Shown one piece after another: positions 13,136-22,091 of a stretch of DNA of 33,637 nucleotides; position 1 is the first letter of the stretch; each line of letters begins with the position of its first letter. Made by a program: the position numbers and the translations under genes. The DNA lies in assembly GCA_902798105.1 (NCBI GenBank), contig CADBVG010000016.1:1-33637 (forward strand). The letters run 5' to 3'. The notes beneath the pieces are model-generated. The model ran no database searches. It worked only from the letters and a program-made list of their open reading frames with translations, and was not told where the DNA came from. The stretch comes from an uncultured Eubacteriales bacterium. Its GTDB lineage: Bacteria; Bacillota; Clostridia; Christensenellales; Aristaeellaceae.

Positions 13136-14782
13136 ATGAAGAAGACGAAGTTTATTTGCCTTACGCTCTGCCTGACGCTCTTGCTGGCGGCGCTTCCCTT
13201 CGCCCTGGGCGAGGCGGACGACCCGCAGTCCACCCGCAGGCTGCGGCTGGGCAGCTCGATCTATACCATTGATATCGACAGCAGTTTTACATACGGGCGA
13301 GTGACCGAGGCGGATGTGGCTGAGGGACAGGTGGCTTACCTGTACAGCGATGAGCTGGCGGTGGATTTCGACGTCTACCAGATCGGCGTCGGGGACGAGC
13401 CGCTGCCCTTGGAGGAATACGTGGCCCGGGCGGTAAGCGCCCACAGCAACGCCGATGAGATCGTCACGGACGGCGAGATCAACGACATCCCGGTGGGCTG
13501 GTTCCACACGGTGGAGACCTACGACGGCGTGGACTACCAGACCGTTACCTATGTGCTGGACAACGGCGATGGCTATGTCGAGGTGACCTTCTGGCTGGAC
13601 GGGGAGGACGCCGAGACCGTGGTGCAGGGCATGATCAACACCCTGGCCTACGACAACGTGGCTCCGGTCCGGCTGGGCAGCTCTCCCTTCTATGTGTTTT
13701 GCAGCGCCAGCTTCCGCGAGGGCGGCTTGACCAGCGAGGATGTGGCCGACGATCAGGTGGCCTACTGGGTCAGCGACGAGACGCTGCTGGACTTCGACGT
13801 GTACCAGTTCAGCAAGGAGGGCCTGCCGGGGGACTTGGCGGATTACGTAGCCCAGGAGGCCGAGAAATACAATGCCAGCGCGATGGACACACAGGCGATG
13901 GTCAACGACATCCCGGTGGGCTGGTACCGCGCCGTGGAAGCCTACGACGGCGTCGACTACGAGACGCTCACCTGCGCGATGGACGCCGGCGATGAATACG
14001 TTGAGATCGTATTCTGGCTGGACGGCCTGACCGCCGGCGCGGAGGCCGACGCGATTCTCCAGTCCCTGTGGATGGAGGCGGACGAGGCCGGAGCGGACGA
14101 AACCGAAGCGGAAGACGCCGAACCCGAAGGGGCACAGGCTGATGCCGTGGCGGATGACGGAATGGACGCCTCCACCAAGGCGCTGCGGCTGGGTACCTCG
14201 CCGTTTACCATCGTCGTGCCCGTCGGCTTTGTGGAGGGCGAGATGACCCAGGAGGACATCGAGGACGATCAGGTGGGCTATTACTACAGCAACGACACCC
14301 TTCTGGACTTCGACGTGTACCAGTTCAACAAGGACGGCTATCCCAACGATCTTGCGATCTATACCGAGGAGGAGATCAGTGGTTATAACAGCGTCAGCGA
14401 GCTGGTGACCGATGGCGAGATCAACGGCGTGCCCGCAGCATGGTATCGCACCGTCGAAGCGTACCAGGATGCCGAATTCAACACCCTCACCTACATACTG
14501 GATGGCGGCTACGAATACGTTGAGGTGTGCTTCTGGCTGGACGGCGAGAACGCCGATGCCGAGGCCAAAGCCATCATCAATACGCTGGCCGTGGAGGCCG
14601 CGGCTGAGCCCCTTGACGGGGAAGGCACGATGGCGGACGAGGCTGGGGAAGGAGCCTTCGAAGCGCAGCAGGACAGCCCTGATGTGATTGAAGCGGCCGT
14701 CGACGAAGGGGCGGCGGAATTTGAAGCAGATCAGCCGGGCGACGGCGCCGACGTCATCGAAGCGGATGGCGCCGCGGAATAA
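13136..14782 (+). CDS. Secreted acidic protein with a triplicated domain of unknown function
   Basis: A 548-residue, strongly acidic protein with a signal peptide (M-K-K, hydrophobic to about residue 25). Three copies of one ~137-residue domain follow, at residues 36-173, 178-313 and 349-486. Shared motifs are R-L-G-S/T-S, the D-D-Q-V-A-Y strand, L-L-D-F-D-V-Y-Q-F, I-N-D-I-P-V-G-W-Y-R, V-E-x-Y-D-G-V-D-Y, and Y-V-E-V-x-F-W-L-D-G before a closing helix. An Asp/Glu/Ala linker separates copies 2 and 3, and a similar tail ends the protein. The pattern of strands loosely recalls PsbP/DcrB-like folds; that is a guess. I do not recognise a family or a function. AAGGAG precedes the ATG at 13136. It leads a probable three-gene operon. 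Confidence 0.8.
   Translation: MKKTKFICLTLCLTLLLAALPFALGEADDPQSTRRLRLGSSIYTIDIDSSFTYGRVTEADVAEGQVAYLYSDELAVDFDVYQIGVGDEPLPLEEYVARAVSAHSNADEIVTDGEINDIPVGWFHTVETYDGVDYQTVTYVLDNGDGYVEVTFWLDGEDAETVVQGMINTLAYDNVAPVRLGSSPFYVFCSASFREGGLTSEDVADDQVAYWVSDETLLDFDVYQFSKEGLPGDLADYVAQEAEKYNASAMDTQAMVNDIPVGWYRAVEAYDGVDYETLTCAMDAGDEYVEIVFWLDGLTAGAEADAILQSLWMEADEAGADETEAEDAEPEGAQADAVADDGMDASTKALRLGTSPFTIVVPVGFVEGEMTQEDIEDDQVGYYYSNDTLLDFDVYQFNKDGYPNDLAIYTEEEISGYNSVSELVTDGEINGVPAAWYRTVEAYQDAEFNTLTYILDGGYEYVEVCFWLDGENADAEAKAIINTLAVEAAAEPLDGEGTMADEAGEGAFEAQQDSPDVIEAAVDEGAAEFEADQPGDGADVIEADGAAE
13241..14593 (+). repeat. Three intragenic domain repeats (~410 bp each)
   Basis: The copies span 13241-13654, 13667-14074 and 14180-14593. 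Short DNA stretches such as 'ctggacttcgacgtgtacc' are shared by copies 2 and 3, while the rest has diverged. This suggests old duplication with selection on protein sequence. Confidence 0.75.
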
Positions 14783-14835
14783 AGCGACAGTGCGCTCATC
14801 GGGCGACTGTTGACCACCCACAGGAGGAATGGATC

Positions 14836-16476
14836 ATGAAGAAAATTGCATTGATGCTCCTGGTTGTCGCGCTGGCGGTGGCGCTGGGAGCGTGTGCTTT
14901 CGCGGAGTATGTCAACAAGGACGGCGCGAAGGTCTACGCCGATTGGGATACCGATTCCAAGGTGATTGCCAGGCTCAGCAAGGGCGACAAGGTGACCGTA
15001 CTGGATGTCGTGGACATGCAGGGCAAGTGGAACGAGGTCTCCATCAAGGTCAAGGGCAAGAAGAAGACCGGGTTTATGCTCAGCAAGTACCTGGACGAGA
15101 ACGCGCCCTGCAATCACAAGTGGGGCAAGTGGGTCGTCATTGACGAGCCCACCTGCACCGAGACCGGCTATCGCCAGCGCCAGTGCGTCAAGTGCGGCAT
15201 ACTGGACGACGAGGTGATGCCCAAGACGGGCCACACCTATGGCAAGTGGAAGATCACCAGGGAGCCTACCTGCACCAAGGAGGGCCAGCGGGTCCGCACC
15301 TGCAAGATCTGCGGCCACAAGGAGACGCAGGTGATGGACAAGCTGCCCCACGATTACGGCGAGTGGGTCGTGGATAAGGAGGCTTCCTGCACCGAAGAGG
15401 GTATGCGCCACCGCACCTGCCAGAGCTGCGGCCATGTGCAGGAGAAGGCGATTGAAATGCTGCCCCACGATTACAGGTGGAAGGTCACCGAGAGAGCCAC
15501 CGACCATTCTTCCGGCATCCGCCACAAGGTGTGCCTGGTCTGCGGCCACACCGAGCCCGATGTGTCCTACGATCCCAAGGGCACGCTGCGCCGGGGCGAC
15601 CGGGGCGACGACGTGCGCCAGGTTCAGCAGCAGCTGGCCGACCAGGGCTACCTGACCGCAAAGGGCGTGGACGGCATCTTCGGCGGCGGCATGGAGAAGG
15701 CTATCATGCAGTTCCAAAAGGATCAGAACCTCAACCCCGACGGCGTGGCCTGGCCCCAGACCATCAAGCGCCTGAACCACGATTTCGGTCCCTGGACCCT
15801 CGATAAGCCGCTGACCCGCACCTCCAACGGCGAGCGGGTGCGTGTGTGCAAGGACTGCGGCCTTGAGCAGCGTGAGACCATTGAGGCCGGCGTCATCGAG
15901 CGCAAGGGCAGGGGTGAGGATGTGCGCGCCATCCAGAAGATGCTGGGCGAACTGGGCTACAATCCCGGTGCCTACGACGGCATCTACGGCGCGAAGCTGG
16001 ACCTTGCCTATGCAGATTTTGCCGCCGACCACGGCGTCGACTTCCAGCCCGGCAGCCTGTGGCCCGGCCAGGTGGACGCCCTGGTGAACGGCTGGATGGC
16101 TGCCCGCAGCCCGGAGAACTGGAAGGGCGAGGGCGACGCCAGCTCGCCCGTGGACCTGGCGCTGACCGTGACGCCTGTCGAAGGCGCGGAGGCCGACGGC
16201 GACCTGGTCACCTACAACTGGACCCTGACCAACCTGGGCAGCGGGACCTGCACGTTCAACGCGCTGCTGCTCAGCTATGGCGACGCGCCCGATTTCAGGC
16301 AGAATACCATCACCGTGGCCATCGATGGCGTTACGCTGAAGGCCAACCGGGCCAACAGCACTTCCGGCAGCTTCACTGTGGCGGCGGGCTGGGGCGAAGG
16401 CAGGCTGAACTTCTGCGCGATGGCTGTGGTTGACAAGACCGGTGACGTGTGGAACAGCAACGTGGTTAGCTACTGA
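14836..16476 (+). CDS. Exported SH3 / Cys-ribbon repeat / peptidoglycan-binding protein
   Basis: A 546-residue exported wall protein. After the signal peptide comes an SH3-like domain (about 31-85) and then repeats of ~38 residues of the type H-x-x-G-x-W...C-T-x-x-G...R-x-C-x-x-C-G. Repeats 1-3 (93-207) keep all three cysteines; repeat 4 (211-245) has lost the first. A peptidoglycan-binding domain (249-313, L-R-R-G-D-R-G-D-D-V-R-Q-V-Q) is followed by a fifth degenerate Cys unit (315-350). A second peptidoglycan-binding domain (356-420) and a C-terminal beta domain (437-546) complete it. L-G-A-C at residues 17-20 could be a lipobox, but A-F-A-E just after is an equally good signal peptidase I site. 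AGGAGG precedes the ATG. Wall attachment is inferred from the domains. Confidence 0.85.
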   Translation: MKKIALMLLVVALAVALGACAFAEYVNKDGAKVYADWDTDSKVIARLSKGDKVTVLDVVDMQGKWNEVSIKVKGKKKTGFMLSKYLDENAPCNHKWGKWVVIDEPTCTETGYRQRQCVKCGILDDEVMPKTGHTYGKWKITREPTCTKEGQRVRTCKICGHKETQVMDKLPHDYGEWVVDKEASCTEEGMRHRTCQSCGHVQEKAIEMLPHDYRWKVTERATDHSSGIRHKVCLVCGHTEPDVSYDPKGTLRRGDRGDDVRQVQQQLADQGYLTAKGVDGIFGGGMEKAIMQFQKDQNLNPDGVAWPQTIKRLNHDFGPWTLDKPLTRTSNGERVRVCKDCGLEQRETIEAGVIERKGRGEDVRAIQKMLGELGYNPGAYDGIYGAKLDLAYADFAADHGVDFQPGSLWPGQVDALVNGWMAARSPENWKGEGDASSPVDLALTVTPVEGAEADGDLVTYNWTLTNLGSGTCTFNALLLSYGDAPDFRQNTITVAIDGVTLKANRANSTSGSFTVAAGWGEGRLNFCAMAVVDKTGDVWNSNVVSY

Positions 16477-16502
16477 TATGGGGCTATTCGGAGGTACGAA
16501 CG

Positions 16503-17702
16503 ATGAAGAGAGTCATTACAGTCATATTGGCTGTCGCGCTGCTGGTCGCCCTGACGGCACCCGCGGTGGCTGACGCCTTTACCCTCTACGCCACCAAAAG
16601 CGGCGTCAAGGTCTACGCAAAGAAGGATACAAGCTCCAGGGTGTACAGAAAGCTGTCCAGGGGAGAGAAGGTGCTGATCGAGAAGAAGAGCGGCAAGTGG
16701 TACGCCATACTGGTGGAGGACCCCGCCGGCGATGGCCAGACGCTGGGTTGGATCCAGGCCAAGTACCTGAGCACCACGAAGCCCTCCAAGGACAAGAAGA
16801 AGAAAACCACCCCCGTGCCGAAGACCACGACGCAGTCCACCAAGGAGATCAACCGGGTACTGGATACCATGCGGGACGTCGCGCCCTATGACGCCGAGGT
16901 GGTTACCAGGACCGAACGGGGCACCGTGGCGCTGCGCCGCCAGCCTACCCAGGCCGGCGCACTGATACTGCACCTGATGAATGGCTCGCCGGTGCGGGTT
17001 CTGGCTGAGGGCGACGGTTGGTTCCAGGTGTCGGATCCGACCAGCGGCAATACCGGTTACATGGCCAGCAAGTACATTGTGAGCGCCAGCGAGGTGGCTG
17101 GCGACGGGGAAGCGGAAGAGGCGTCGGAGGCCGAGAGCAACGGAGGCCGCACGATTGTCCCCATCCCGGTCTCCCTGGATGTCAACCACCTGCCCGACGG
17201 CGTTTATCCCGTCTCCTTTGAGCGGGGTGACACGGCCCGCCTGGCCTCCGGCGTCTACATGAACGCCGTGACCGTCTATACAATGGACCTGTACGCCGCC
17301 TCCGACATCGAAAACCTGGACTTCACGGACACCGTGGTCGTGGAAGGCAAGCCCATCACCGTGGAATCCGTGGAGGAGGATGACGGCTACATTTCGATCA
17401 ATGGTGGCCTGACCGAGCCCAACGGCATGGACTTCAGGAAAATGGACGACGGCAGCTACCGAGCGAACGGCAGCAACGACCTGCCCACCTACACCGAACT
17501 GGGTATGACCACGCTGCTGGTGGACGAGACGGCGGTGTTCACCGATTCCGCCGACCTCGACAGCGCGCCCGTATCGGCGGAATATGATGGCATCGTCGAA
17601 GCCATACAGAACGCGACGTTCACCGGATTCTACCCGGAAAACACCACCGTGACCATCCAATCCGGCAGGGTTGTGCGGATCGATCACACTTATATGCCGT
17701 AG
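16503..17702 (+). CDS. Secreted protein with two SH3 domains and a unique C-terminal domain
   Basis: A 399-residue exported protein: a signal peptide ending near A-V-A-D, an SH3 domain at 26-90 (V-K-V-Y-A-K-K-D-T-S-S-R-V, G-W-I-Q-A-K-Y-L), and a Lys/Thr/Pro linker (91-115). A second SH3 domain follows at 132-193 (V-A-L-R-R-Q-P, G-Y-M-A-S-K-Y-I), then an acidic linker. The last ~180 residues form a beta-rich region with P-D-G-V-Y-P-V-S-F and a closing I-Q-S-G-R-V-V-R-I-D-H. I do not recognise this last domain. GGAGG precedes the ATG, 26 bases after the previous stop, so the three genes from 13136 are probably one operon ended by the hairpin at 17723. Confidence 0.82.
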   Translation: MKRVITVILAVALLVALTAPAVADAFTLYATKSGVKVYAKKDTSSRVYRKLSRGEKVLIEKKSGKWYAILVEDPAGDGQTLGWIQAKYLSTTKPSKDKKKKTTPVPKTTTQSTKEINRVLDTMRDVAPYDAEVVTRTERGTVALRRQPTQAGALILHLMNGSPVRVLAEGDGWFQVSDPTSGNTGYMASKYIVSASEVAGDGEAEEASEAESNGGRTIVPIPVSLDVNHLPDGVYPVSFERGDTARLASGVYMNAVTVYTMDLYAASDIENLDFTDTVVVEGKPITVESVEEDDGYISINGGLTEPNGMDFRKMDDGSYRANGSNDLPTYTELGMTTLLVDETAVFTDSADLDSAPVSAEYDGIVEAIQNATFTGFYPENTTVTIQSGRVVRIDHTYMP

Positions 17703-17722
17703 CCTTCGGGTACTACATACCT

Positions 17723-17770
17723 GCGCAAACGGTTCCGGTCATCCATGGGGAGGGCCGGAACTGCTTGCGC
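17723..17770 (+). terminator. Terminator hairpin of the secreted-protein operon
   Basis: GCGCAA and GTTCCGGTC (17723-17740) pair with GGCCGGAAC and TTGCGC (17753-17770). TTTGG follows. Confidence 0.65.
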
Positions 17771-17822
17771 TTTGGCTTGTACGCTTCGGTGAGGAAATTA
17801 CTCCCGAATTTGCGTCGCGGGC

Positions 17823-17851
17823 TTGACGTTCGCCTCTGTATAGATTAAAAT
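17823..17851 (+). promoter_or_regulatory. Promoter of the coiled-coil gene
   Basis: TTGACG (17823-17828) and TAAAAT (17846-17851) are 17 bases apart and lie 36 bases before the start codon. Confidence 0.7.
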
Positions 17852-17886
17852 ATGGTTAGATATATAGAGGCAAAGGAGGACAAATC

Positions 17887-18525
17887 ATGTTCGGAAGCAA
17901 GAAAATACAGGAACTGGAGGCCAGGGTTCAGGAGCTTACGGAAAGCCTGAGCAGGCGGGAGAGCGAGAATGCCGATCTGTCCCAGCAGCTTGACAGCGCC
18001 AGGAGCCGCATTGCCGAGATGGAGGCCCAGCTGAATGACTTCGACCTTGAGCAGGCCAAGGAAGCGGCCAAGGCTTCCCGGGCGGAGTTCGAGGGCCTGA
18101 AGGACCTCTACACCCGCAAAAACCGGGAGTTCGACGAGTTCAAGGAGGAAGAGGAACAGCGGTTTGCCCGGGATCAGGCGTTGCAGCGCCACAACCTGGA
18201 AAATGAGATTCGCGACAATCGGCAGGCCAATCAGGATTACGTCGCCAACACGGTCAAGACCTTCGGCGAGAGCTACAACTACTATCTGAACCAGATCAAG
18301 GTTCTGATGGACGCCCTGGGCAACGTGGCTACCCGCACCGGCGCGGCGCTGTTCTCCGGCGAGAACGCAGACCTGCGCAACAGCTTTGGCCACCAGATGC
18401 GCGACCTGCTGAAATCGGGCGTGGACGCCTTTGGTGACGAAGGGGAGAACGTGGTGGTCGAAGGCGAGGACGTCCCCGAGGTGACCGAGGAGCCCGCTGA
18501 CGCGGCGAAGCCACTGGACAGGTAA
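17887..18525 (+). CDS. Cytoplasmic coiled-coil protein of unknown function
   Basis: A 212-residue soluble protein without a signal peptide or membrane segment. Residues ~5-130 are a long coiled coil: heptad-like leucines, many Glu/Gln/Arg and almost no Pro or Gly. The sequence then carries Y-V-A-N-T-V-K-T-F-G-E-S-Y-N-Y-Y-L-N-Q-I-K, a second helical stretch with H-Q-M-R-D-L-L-K-S, and an acidic tail. I do not recognise a family. It is the only clearly cytoplasmic product among exported wall proteins, so a structural or localising role is possible but unproven. AAAGGAGG lies before the ATG at 17887. Confidence 0.75.
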   Translation: MFGSKKIQELEARVQELTESLSRRESENADLSQQLDSARSRIAEMEAQLNDFDLEQAKEAAKASRAEFEGLKDLYTRKNREFDEFKEEEEQRFARDQALQRHNLENEIRDNRQANQDYVANTVKTFGESYNYYLNQIKVLMDALGNVATRTGAALFSGENADLRNSFGHQMRDLLKSGVDAFGDEGENVVVEGEDVPEVTEEPADAAKPLDR

Positions 18526-18589
18526 GCCGGTGCGGCGCGCCTGCGGGACATCGACAAGGATACAATAAGCAACCATTGGGAGAATACAC

Positions 18590-19735
18590 ATGAAACATCA
18601 TTTACGCTTGCCTGCGGCGGCGCTGGGCCTTGCGGTCCTGCTGACGCCGTCGGCGGGGTTCGCGGGATTTGCCGCCATGGCGGAGTCCACAGAGGTGGTC
18701 ATCGAGACGGAGGACGATGTTGTCGTCGATCCGATGGAAGCGGGCGACCTTTCGCTGGACCTTGGGGACCTCTCGCTGGACCTGGAAACGCCCACAGTGG
18801 ACCCCGCGAAAAAGCCCGAGCCCACCCCGACCCCGACGCCCACAAAGGAACCGGAAAAGGCGCCGCCGTGGTATACGTCCGTCAACTACCCGAAGGACAA
18901 GATCAACTTCGAGAAGGAGATATGGACGATACTGACCGACAAGTGGGGACTCCAGGACTTCCAGGCCGCGGGCCTGATGAGCAGCATACAGGCCGAGAGC
19001 TCCTTCAGCCCCTACAACGCCCAGGGCATCGGCGGCCCGGACGACCGGGGCAAGTACCTCTACGATACCAGGGACGCCGTGGGCTTCGGCCTGTGCCAGT
19101 GGACGTCCTCGGGCCGCAAGGCCGCGCTTATGAACCTTGCCGTCTCCCGGGGTGGCGAGAAGCTGGTGTGGGACTTCGATACCCAGATGGCCTTCATGCG
19201 CCAGGAGCTGGACATGAAGACCCTCAAGGCCACCAAGACGCTGTATGAGGCGGCGGAGTGGACCGTGATGCGCTACGAGCGGCCGAGCCAGCGCTATTCC
19301 AACTCCTGGCCCGGTACCCGCTACGAGAAGGGCAAGCGGATATACAAAAACCACACTGGCAAGGATTACGAGGAGCCCGAGCTGGCGTTTACGGTGAAGT
19401 ACGGCAATGCCAACGCGCTGGAGGCAGGCACGCTGGCGCTGGATGTGGACAACCCCGGCACCCTGACGGTCAACAGCAACTATTACTGGCGGCTGACCCA
19501 GGTGGACGCCACCGTCGAGGGCTGGCTGGAGGTCAAGTGCCCGTCCTTCTACTATCCCAAGTCACGGACCGAGGACTGTGTCTGCGGCTATGCCTGCGAC
19601 GGCGACAAGACGCTGACCCTGGTCTTCGCCACGCCGCCGGAGGCCGGCGAAACCTACCGCGCCACCCTGCGCTTCGAGATCTACAGGGGCGTGCGCGAAA
19701 CCAAAACCGTGACCATCACGGTGGATGGCAAATAG
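18590..19735 (+). CDS. Secreted lysozyme-like protein (phage tail lysozyme family)
   Basis: A 381-residue exported protein, probably a muramidase. After the signal peptide (about 1-31) come an acidic segment with a tandem D-L-S-L-D-L-G repeat and a Pro/Thr linker (76-93). The catalytic region (~100-260) has the phage-type lysozyme pattern: [16 protein letters not shown] with the likely acid Glu136, and [18 protein letters not shown] and a helix ending in W-P-G-T-R-Y follow. A ~110-residue beta-sandwich-like C-terminal domain comes last. Some phage enzymes share the catalytic fold, but no phage genes are nearby and the signal peptide suggests a host wall enzyme. GGGAG precedes the ATG. Confidence 0.8.
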   Translation: MKHHLRLPAAALGLAVLLTPSAGFAGFAAMAESTEVVIETEDDVVVDPMEAGDLSLDLGDLSLDLETPTVDPAKKPEPTPTPTPTKEPEKAPPWYTSVNYPKDKINFEKEIWTILTDKWGLQDFQAAGLMSSIQAESSFSPYNAQGIGGPDDRGKYLYDTRDAVGFGLCQWTSSGRKAALMNLAVSRGGEKLVWDFDTQMAFMRQELDMKTLKATKTLYEAAEWTVMRYERPSQRYSNSWPGTRYEKGKRIYKNHTGKDYEEPELAFTVKYGNANALEAGTLALDVDNPGTLTVNSNYYWRLTQVDATVEGWLEVKCPSFYYPKSRTEDCVCGYACDGDKTLTLVFATPPEAGETYRATLRFEIYRGVRETKTVTITVDGK

Positions 19736-19775
19736 GCAACGAGGATTCACGCAATACAGAAAGGGGACCGACCGC

Positions 19776-21029
19776 TTGAACAAGTACAGGGATTTTGACA
19801 ACTACCTGAAGGAGTACCCGTCGACGAGCGGCTATTTCGGGAAATACGGCGGCAATTACCTGGAGGACCCGGAGCTGATCAAGGCCTTCAACGAATACGC
19901 CGAGGCCTACAACACCATCGCCCAGTCGGCCCAATTCATTGCCGAGCTGCGGCGCATCCGAAGGGATTTCCAGGGGCGACCCACGCCTGTCTACCACTGC
20001 CAGAACCTTTCCAACCTGCTGGGGAGGACGCAGATCTACCTCAAGCGCGAGGACCTGAACCACACCGGCGCCCACAAGCTGAACCACTGCATGGGCGAGG
20101 GCTTGCTTGCCAAGTACATGGGCAAGAAGAAGCTGATCGCCGAGACCGGCGCGGGCCAGCACGGCGTGGCCCTGGCCACCGCCGCGGCCTACTTCGGCAT
20201 GGAATGTGACATCTACATGGGCGAGGTGGACATCGCCAAGCAGGCCCCCAACGTCACCCGCATGAAGCTGCTGGGCGCGAATGTGGTGCCGGTCAGCTTC
20301 GGCCTGAAGACGCTGAAGGAGGCCGTGGACGCCGCCTTCATGGCCTATGCCAGGGAGTATAAGGACGCGGTGTACTGCATCGGCACCGCCGCCGGTCCCC
20401 ATCCCTTCCCGCTGATGGTGCGGGATTTCCAGTTCTGCATCGGCGAGGAGGCCCGCAGTCAGTTCGTCGAGCAGACGGGCCACCTGCCGGACCAGGTGGT
20501 GGCTTGCGTGGGCGGCGGCTCCAACTCCATTGGCATGTTTACGCCCTTCCTGGCCGACCCGGTGGAGCTGGTGGGCGTGGAGCCCCTGGGCCGCGGGCCC
20601 GAGCTGGGCGATCACGCGGCGTCCATCACCTACGGCAGCGAGGGCATCATGCACGGCTTCAAGAGCATCATGCTCTCCGATGCCGACGGCAACCCGGCGC
20701 CGGTCTATTCCAATGCCAGCGGCCTGGACTACCCCGCCGCCGGCCCGGAGCACGCGCTGCTGCACGACATGGAGCGCGTTAAATACGCCACTGTGGACGA
20801 CGACGAGGCCATCGAGGCCCTGTTCCTGCTGTCCCGGCACGAGGGCATCATCCCCGCCATCGAGAGCTCCCACGCCCTGGCCTACGCCATCCGCGTGGCC
20901 CGTCGGGGGCTGACCGGCTCGATCCTGGTGAACCTGTCCGGCCGCGGCGACAAAGACCTGGACTTTGTGGTGGAAAAGTACGGTTACGGACCGGACTTTT
21001 TGGAGAAGATGGCCAAGCGCCGCAGGTAA
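19776..21029 (+). CDS. trpB: Tryptophan synthase beta chain
   Basis: PLP enzyme joining indole and serine to make tryptophan, or acting alone on related substrates. All key motifs are present: [21 protein letters not shown] with the PLP lysine, [18 protein letters not shown] for the phosphate, and L-S-G-R-G-D-K-D near the end. The TTG at 19776 is chosen because AAGGGG stands 9 bases before it and the protein then begins N-K-Y-R-D-F. A longer ATG start (19725) overlaps the lysozyme gene. The 417 residues are typical. No trpA or other trp gene is adjacent, so it is a stand-alone copy. The usual alpha-chain contacts cannot be judged from sequence alone. Confidence 0.9.
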   Translation: MNKYRDFDNYLKEYPSTSGYFGKYGGNYLEDPELIKAFNEYAEAYNTIAQSAQFIAELRRIRRDFQGRPTPVYHCQNLSNLLGRTQIYLKREDLNHTGAHKLNHCMGEGLLAKYMGKKKLIAETGAGQHGVALATAAAYFGMECDIYMGEVDIAKQAPNVTRMKLLGANVVPVSFGLKTLKEAVDAAFMAYAREYKDAVYCIGTAAGPHPFPLMVRDFQFCIGEEARSQFVEQTGHLPDQVVACVGGGSNSIGMFTPFLADPVELVGVEPLGRGPELGDHAASITYGSEGIMHGFKSIMLSDADGNPAPVYSNASGLDYPAAGPEHALLHDMERVKYATVDDDEAIEALFLLSRHEGIIPAIESSHALAYAIRVARRGLTGSILVNLSGRGDKDLDFVVEKYGYGPDFLEKMAKRRR

Positions 21030-21041
21030 GTCCCGTTTATT

Positions 21042-21079
21042 ACACGGCAGGGGCGACACATCAGCCGCCCCTGCCGTGT
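21042..21079 (+). terminator. Hairpin terminator after trpB
   Basis: ACACGGCAGGGGCG (21042-21055) pairs perfectly with 21066-21079. The T content after it is modest. Confidence 0.7.
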
Positions 21080-21109
21080 GTTCAATTCAATTACGCAGGG
21101 AGGGATTCC

Positions 21110-21961
21110 ATGCCCCTGGTCAATGCCATCGATCTGGTGCGGGAGGCCAGCGCGAAGAATGCTGCGGTGCTCGCGTTTGTGTGCATCGATTACAACGAGG
21201 CACGGGCCGTCGTCAACGCCGCGGAGCAGACCGGCAAGCCCGTCATTATCATGCTGCTGCCGGAGTATGTGACGAAGTACAGCCTGAACGGCTTCGGCGA
21301 GTTCGCGGCGATGGTGAAGTTCATGGCCGAACACACCGACGCCCGCGTCGGCCTGCACCTGGACCACAGCTATGACGAGGCGGAGGCCCGCTGGGCCATT
21401 GAGTGCGGCTTTACATCGATCATGTTCGACGCCTCCCGGGACGACCTGGAGACCAACATCCGCCGCACCCGCGCCATGGTGGAATATGCTCATGCCCGGG
21501 GCGTGGCGGTGGAGTCGGAGCTGGGCAGCGTGGGGCTGGCCAGCGAGCGCTGGGGAGAGAAGACCGACCTGTTCACCAAGCCCGACGCCGTGGCCCTGTT
21601 CTGCCGGGAGACAGGCGTGGACTCCCTGGCCGTCGCCATCGGCAACGCCCACGGCGACTACCTGCAAACACCCAGGCTGGACCTGGAGCGGCTGGACGAG
21701 ATAAACGCCGCCACCGAAACGCCCCTGGTGCTCCACGGCGGCAGCGGCATCCCTGAGGACCAGCTGGTCGAGGCCTTCCGCCGGGGCATCAACAAGTTCA
21801 ACTACGGCACCGACGTGAAGCGCTGCTATATCCACGCCGTTCGCGACTACATGGCCCGGCACGATCCGCCCCGGAGCCTCGACGTCCTGGGTATCCCTGC
21901 CGCCGTGCAGCGGGCCATGACCGAACTCATCGCCCGCAAGCTGTCGCTGTCAGAGCTGTAG
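21110..21961 (+). CDS. Class II (zinc) ketose-bisphosphate aldolase family protein
   Basis: A 283-residue cytoplasmic zinc aldolase that cleaves or forms ketose phosphates. Motifs: G-L-H-L-D-H-S with the catalytic Asp and first zinc His (around residues 83-88), V-E-S-E-L-G-S-V-G, N-A-H-G-D-Y with a second zinc His, L-H-G-G-S-G-I with the third, and N-Y-G-T-D-V-K for phosphate. It could be fructose-1,6-bisphosphate aldolase or a tagatose- or other ketose-specific relative. The loop G-L-A-S-E-R-W-G-E-K differs from typical FbaA, so the substrate is open. GGGAGGG stands just before the ATG at 21110. No sugar-pathway gene is adjacent. Confidence 0.88.
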   Translation: MPLVNAIDLVREASAKNAAVLAFVCIDYNEARAVVNAAEQTGKPVIIMLLPEYVTKYSLNGFGEFAAMVKFMAEHTDARVGLHLDHSYDEAEARWAIECGFTSIMFDASRDDLETNIRRTRAMVEYAHARGVAVESELGSVGLASERWGEKTDLFTKPDAVALFCRETGVDSLAVAIGNAHGDYLQTPRLDLERLDEINAATETPLVLHGGSGIPEDQLVEAFRRGINKFNYGTDVKRCYIHAVRDYMARHDPPRSLDVLGIPAAVQRAMTELIARKLSLSEL

Positions 21962-22034
21962 CGGGAGACTTCCGGGCAGCCAAACCAAAGATTTATTTTG
22001 TTCACATCTCCTTTAGCTTTGCATTAGGTTCCCA

Positions 22035-22043
22035 TGCGATAAT
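22035..22043 (+). promoter_or_regulatory. Possible extended -10 promoter
   Basis: TGCGATAAT fits an extended -10 element 49 bases before the next start. No good -35 is present. Confidence 0.3.
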
Positions 22044-22091
22044 GCAAGCGTCCCAAGGAAAGGACGATAATTGATAAGGAGATGAATTACA

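Noticed and set aside
13241-14593. CRISPR-like or other short repeat array
   Set aside because: The repeats are ~410 bp coding repeats. No short direct repeats with unique spacers were seen anywhere in the window.
13112-14821. 569-codon minus-strand frame opposite the triplicated-domain gene
   Set aside because: The product is His/Val/Gly-rich, as expected from the antisense of GC-rich codons, while the plus strand has a signal peptide, ribosome binding site and conserved repeats.
18590-19735. Prophage remnant suggested by the lysozyme-like gene
   Set aside because: No other phage gene, integrase or attachment site is near, and the protein has a signal peptide like its neighbours.
19716-21059. 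447-codon minus-strand frame opposite trpB
   Set aside because: It is the antisense of a clearly conserved enzyme; no start signal and no recognisable motif.
22019-22043. TTGCAT with GATAAT as promoter of the Gly/Arg-rich protein gene
   Set aside because: The spacer is only 13 bases, too short for sigma-A; only the extended -10 was kept, at low confidence.
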